In this document: positions 5,844-6,169 of the stretch, one piece after another
How positions within the stretch are numbered: the first letter of the stretch is position 1
Layout: each line of letters begins with the position of its first letter
Assembly (NCBI GenBank): GCA_023443925.1
Contig: JAEZSL010000279.1
Span: 1 to 6,169 of the forward strand
DNA from: Bacillota bacterium
Lineage (GTDB): Bacteria > Bacillota_A > Clostridia > Lachnospirales > Lachnospiraceae
Length of the DNA stretch: 6,169 nt
Direction of reading: 5' to 3'
Notes under the pieces: model-generated
Database searches by the model: none
What the model was told of the DNA's origin: nothing
What the model saw: only the letters and a program-made list of their open reading frames with translations
Program-made: the position numbers and the translations under genes

Positions 5844-5866
5844 CTGTAAATTATTGAATTTTACAG
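5844..5866. promoter_or_regulatory. Spaced TGTAAA/TTTACA dyad before the isomerase-like gene
   Basis: CTGTAAA and TTTACAG form a perfect 7-bp inverted repeat separated by nine bases. It begins eight bases after the regulator's stop codon and covers the -35 box of the promoter at 5854-5882. It has the same half-sites as the dyads in the divergent region but a much wider spacing, so it may be bound differently or be partly coincidental. As an RNA hairpin it would have no T run, so it is not a typical terminator. Confidence 0.5.
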
Positions 5867-5882
5867 AAAGTAATGTTACAAT
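5854..5882 (+). promoter_or_regulatory. Promoter of the isomerase-like gene
   Basis: There is a TTGAAT -35 (5854-5859), a 17-bp spacer and a TACAAT -10 (5877-5882) preceded by TGT, giving an extended -10. Transcription would start near 5889, almost at the ribosome-binding site, so the leader would be only about 20 bases. Because no terminator separates it from the regulator gene, read-through from that gene is also likely. Confidence 0.6.
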
Positions 5883-5907
5883 TTATTCATAAAGGAGGTA
5901 TTTTTAT

Positions 5908-6169
5908 ATGAAACTAGGATTTGTAAGTGCAGTATTGGCGGATTATACCTTTGAAGAGGTAATCGATTTCGCAGCAGAACAGGGCTTTGAGTGTGTGGAG
6001 ATGGCTTGCTGGCCCAAGGGTAAGGCTGAGCGCAGATATGCTGGGGTAACCCATATTGACGTAGATACTTTGACAGAAGAGAAAATTGCTTACATAAAGC
6101 AATACTGCCAGGATAAAAAAGTGGAGATTTCATCTCTGGCCTACTATCCCAATACCATGGACGGCGATC
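5908..6169 (+). CDS. Sugar phosphate isomerase/epimerase-type TIM-barrel protein, N-terminal part
   Basis: The window ends after 87 codons of this gene. The start has a very strong AAAGGAGGT (5891-5899) eight bases upstream. The fragment starts MKLGFVSAVLADYTFEEVIDFAAEQGFECVE split over the first beta strand, helix and second strand of the xylose-isomerase-like (AP endonuclease 2) barrel. The F-x-E-V-I-D-F-A-x-E-x-G-F-x-x-V-E pattern (15-31) is typical. A loop WPKGKAERRYAGVTHID (35-51) and the third strand EISSLAYYPN (73-82) follow. Full-length members have about 260-320 residues and bind a divalent metal at residues beyond this edge. Relatives isomerise, epimerise or dehydrate sugars, inososes and keto-sugars. 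With a Gfo/Idh/MocA dehydrogenase and a LacI-type regulator next door, it probably handles the keto product of that enzyme; this is inference. Confidence 0.82.
   Translation, partial: MKLGFVSAVLADYTFEEVIDFAAEQGFECVEMACWPKGKAERRYAGVTHIDVDTLTEEKIAYIKQYCQDKKVEISSLAYYPNTMDGD

Noticed and set aside
5844..5866. The dyad behind the regulator gene as its intrinsic terminator
   Set aside because: The stem is weak and AT-rich, and AAAG follows instead of T residues; its overlap with a good -35 box fits an operator better.

Overview
The window reads as a chromosomal piece of an anaerobic Firmicute, most likely a clostridium of the Lachnospiraceae type. The reasons are strong AGGAGG ribosome-binding sites, very AT-rich spacers around moderately AT-rich genes, an S6 N-terminus of clostridial style, and a flavin oxidoreductase with a C-terminal cysteine cluster that is common in Clostridia. 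The assignment rests on sequence character only; no database was searched.

Layout. Bases 1-58 (minus strand) are the first codons of rpsF, with a good promoter (197-225) and a leader hairpin that could be the S6:S18 autoregulatory site. A strong terminator (349-380) closes the next minus-strand gene, a 353-residue nitronate monooxygenase/FabK-like flavoprotein (409-1470). The 413-base gap behind that gene holds an array of 13-bp direct repeats (1492-1613) and a plausible distant promoter. Then come, still on the minus strand, a YbdG-type MscS-family mechanosensitive channel (1884-3116) and a Gfo/Idh/MocA dehydrogenase (3278-4435). After a 393-base AT-rich divergent control region, a LacI-family regulator (4829-5836) and the start of a sugar-phosphate isomerase/epimerase-type TIM barrel (5908 to the window end) run on the plus strand.

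How they work together. The right-hand half looks like a small sugar-catabolic divergon. The dehydrogenase promoter has a consensus -35 and a perfect TGTAAA-G-TTTACA dyad over its expected start point. A second TGTAAA-TTTACA dyad lies about 200 bp away. TTTACATT half-sites overlap the -35 of the lacI-type gene, and a spaced TGTAAA...TTTACA dyad overlaps the -35 of the isomerase-like gene. The simplest reading is one local repressor controlling its own gene, the dehydrogenase and the TIM-barrel enzyme. Pairs of this kind (an NAD-dependent Gfo/Idh enzyme plus an AP-endonuclease-2-fold isomerase) act on polyols, inosose-like compounds or 3-keto-glycosides; the substrate cannot be read from the sequence.

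Nothing here is a mobile element, CRISPR array or defence system. The points most worth a second look are the operator set with its non-canonical regulator hinge, and the 13-bp repeat array in front of the flavoprotein gene.
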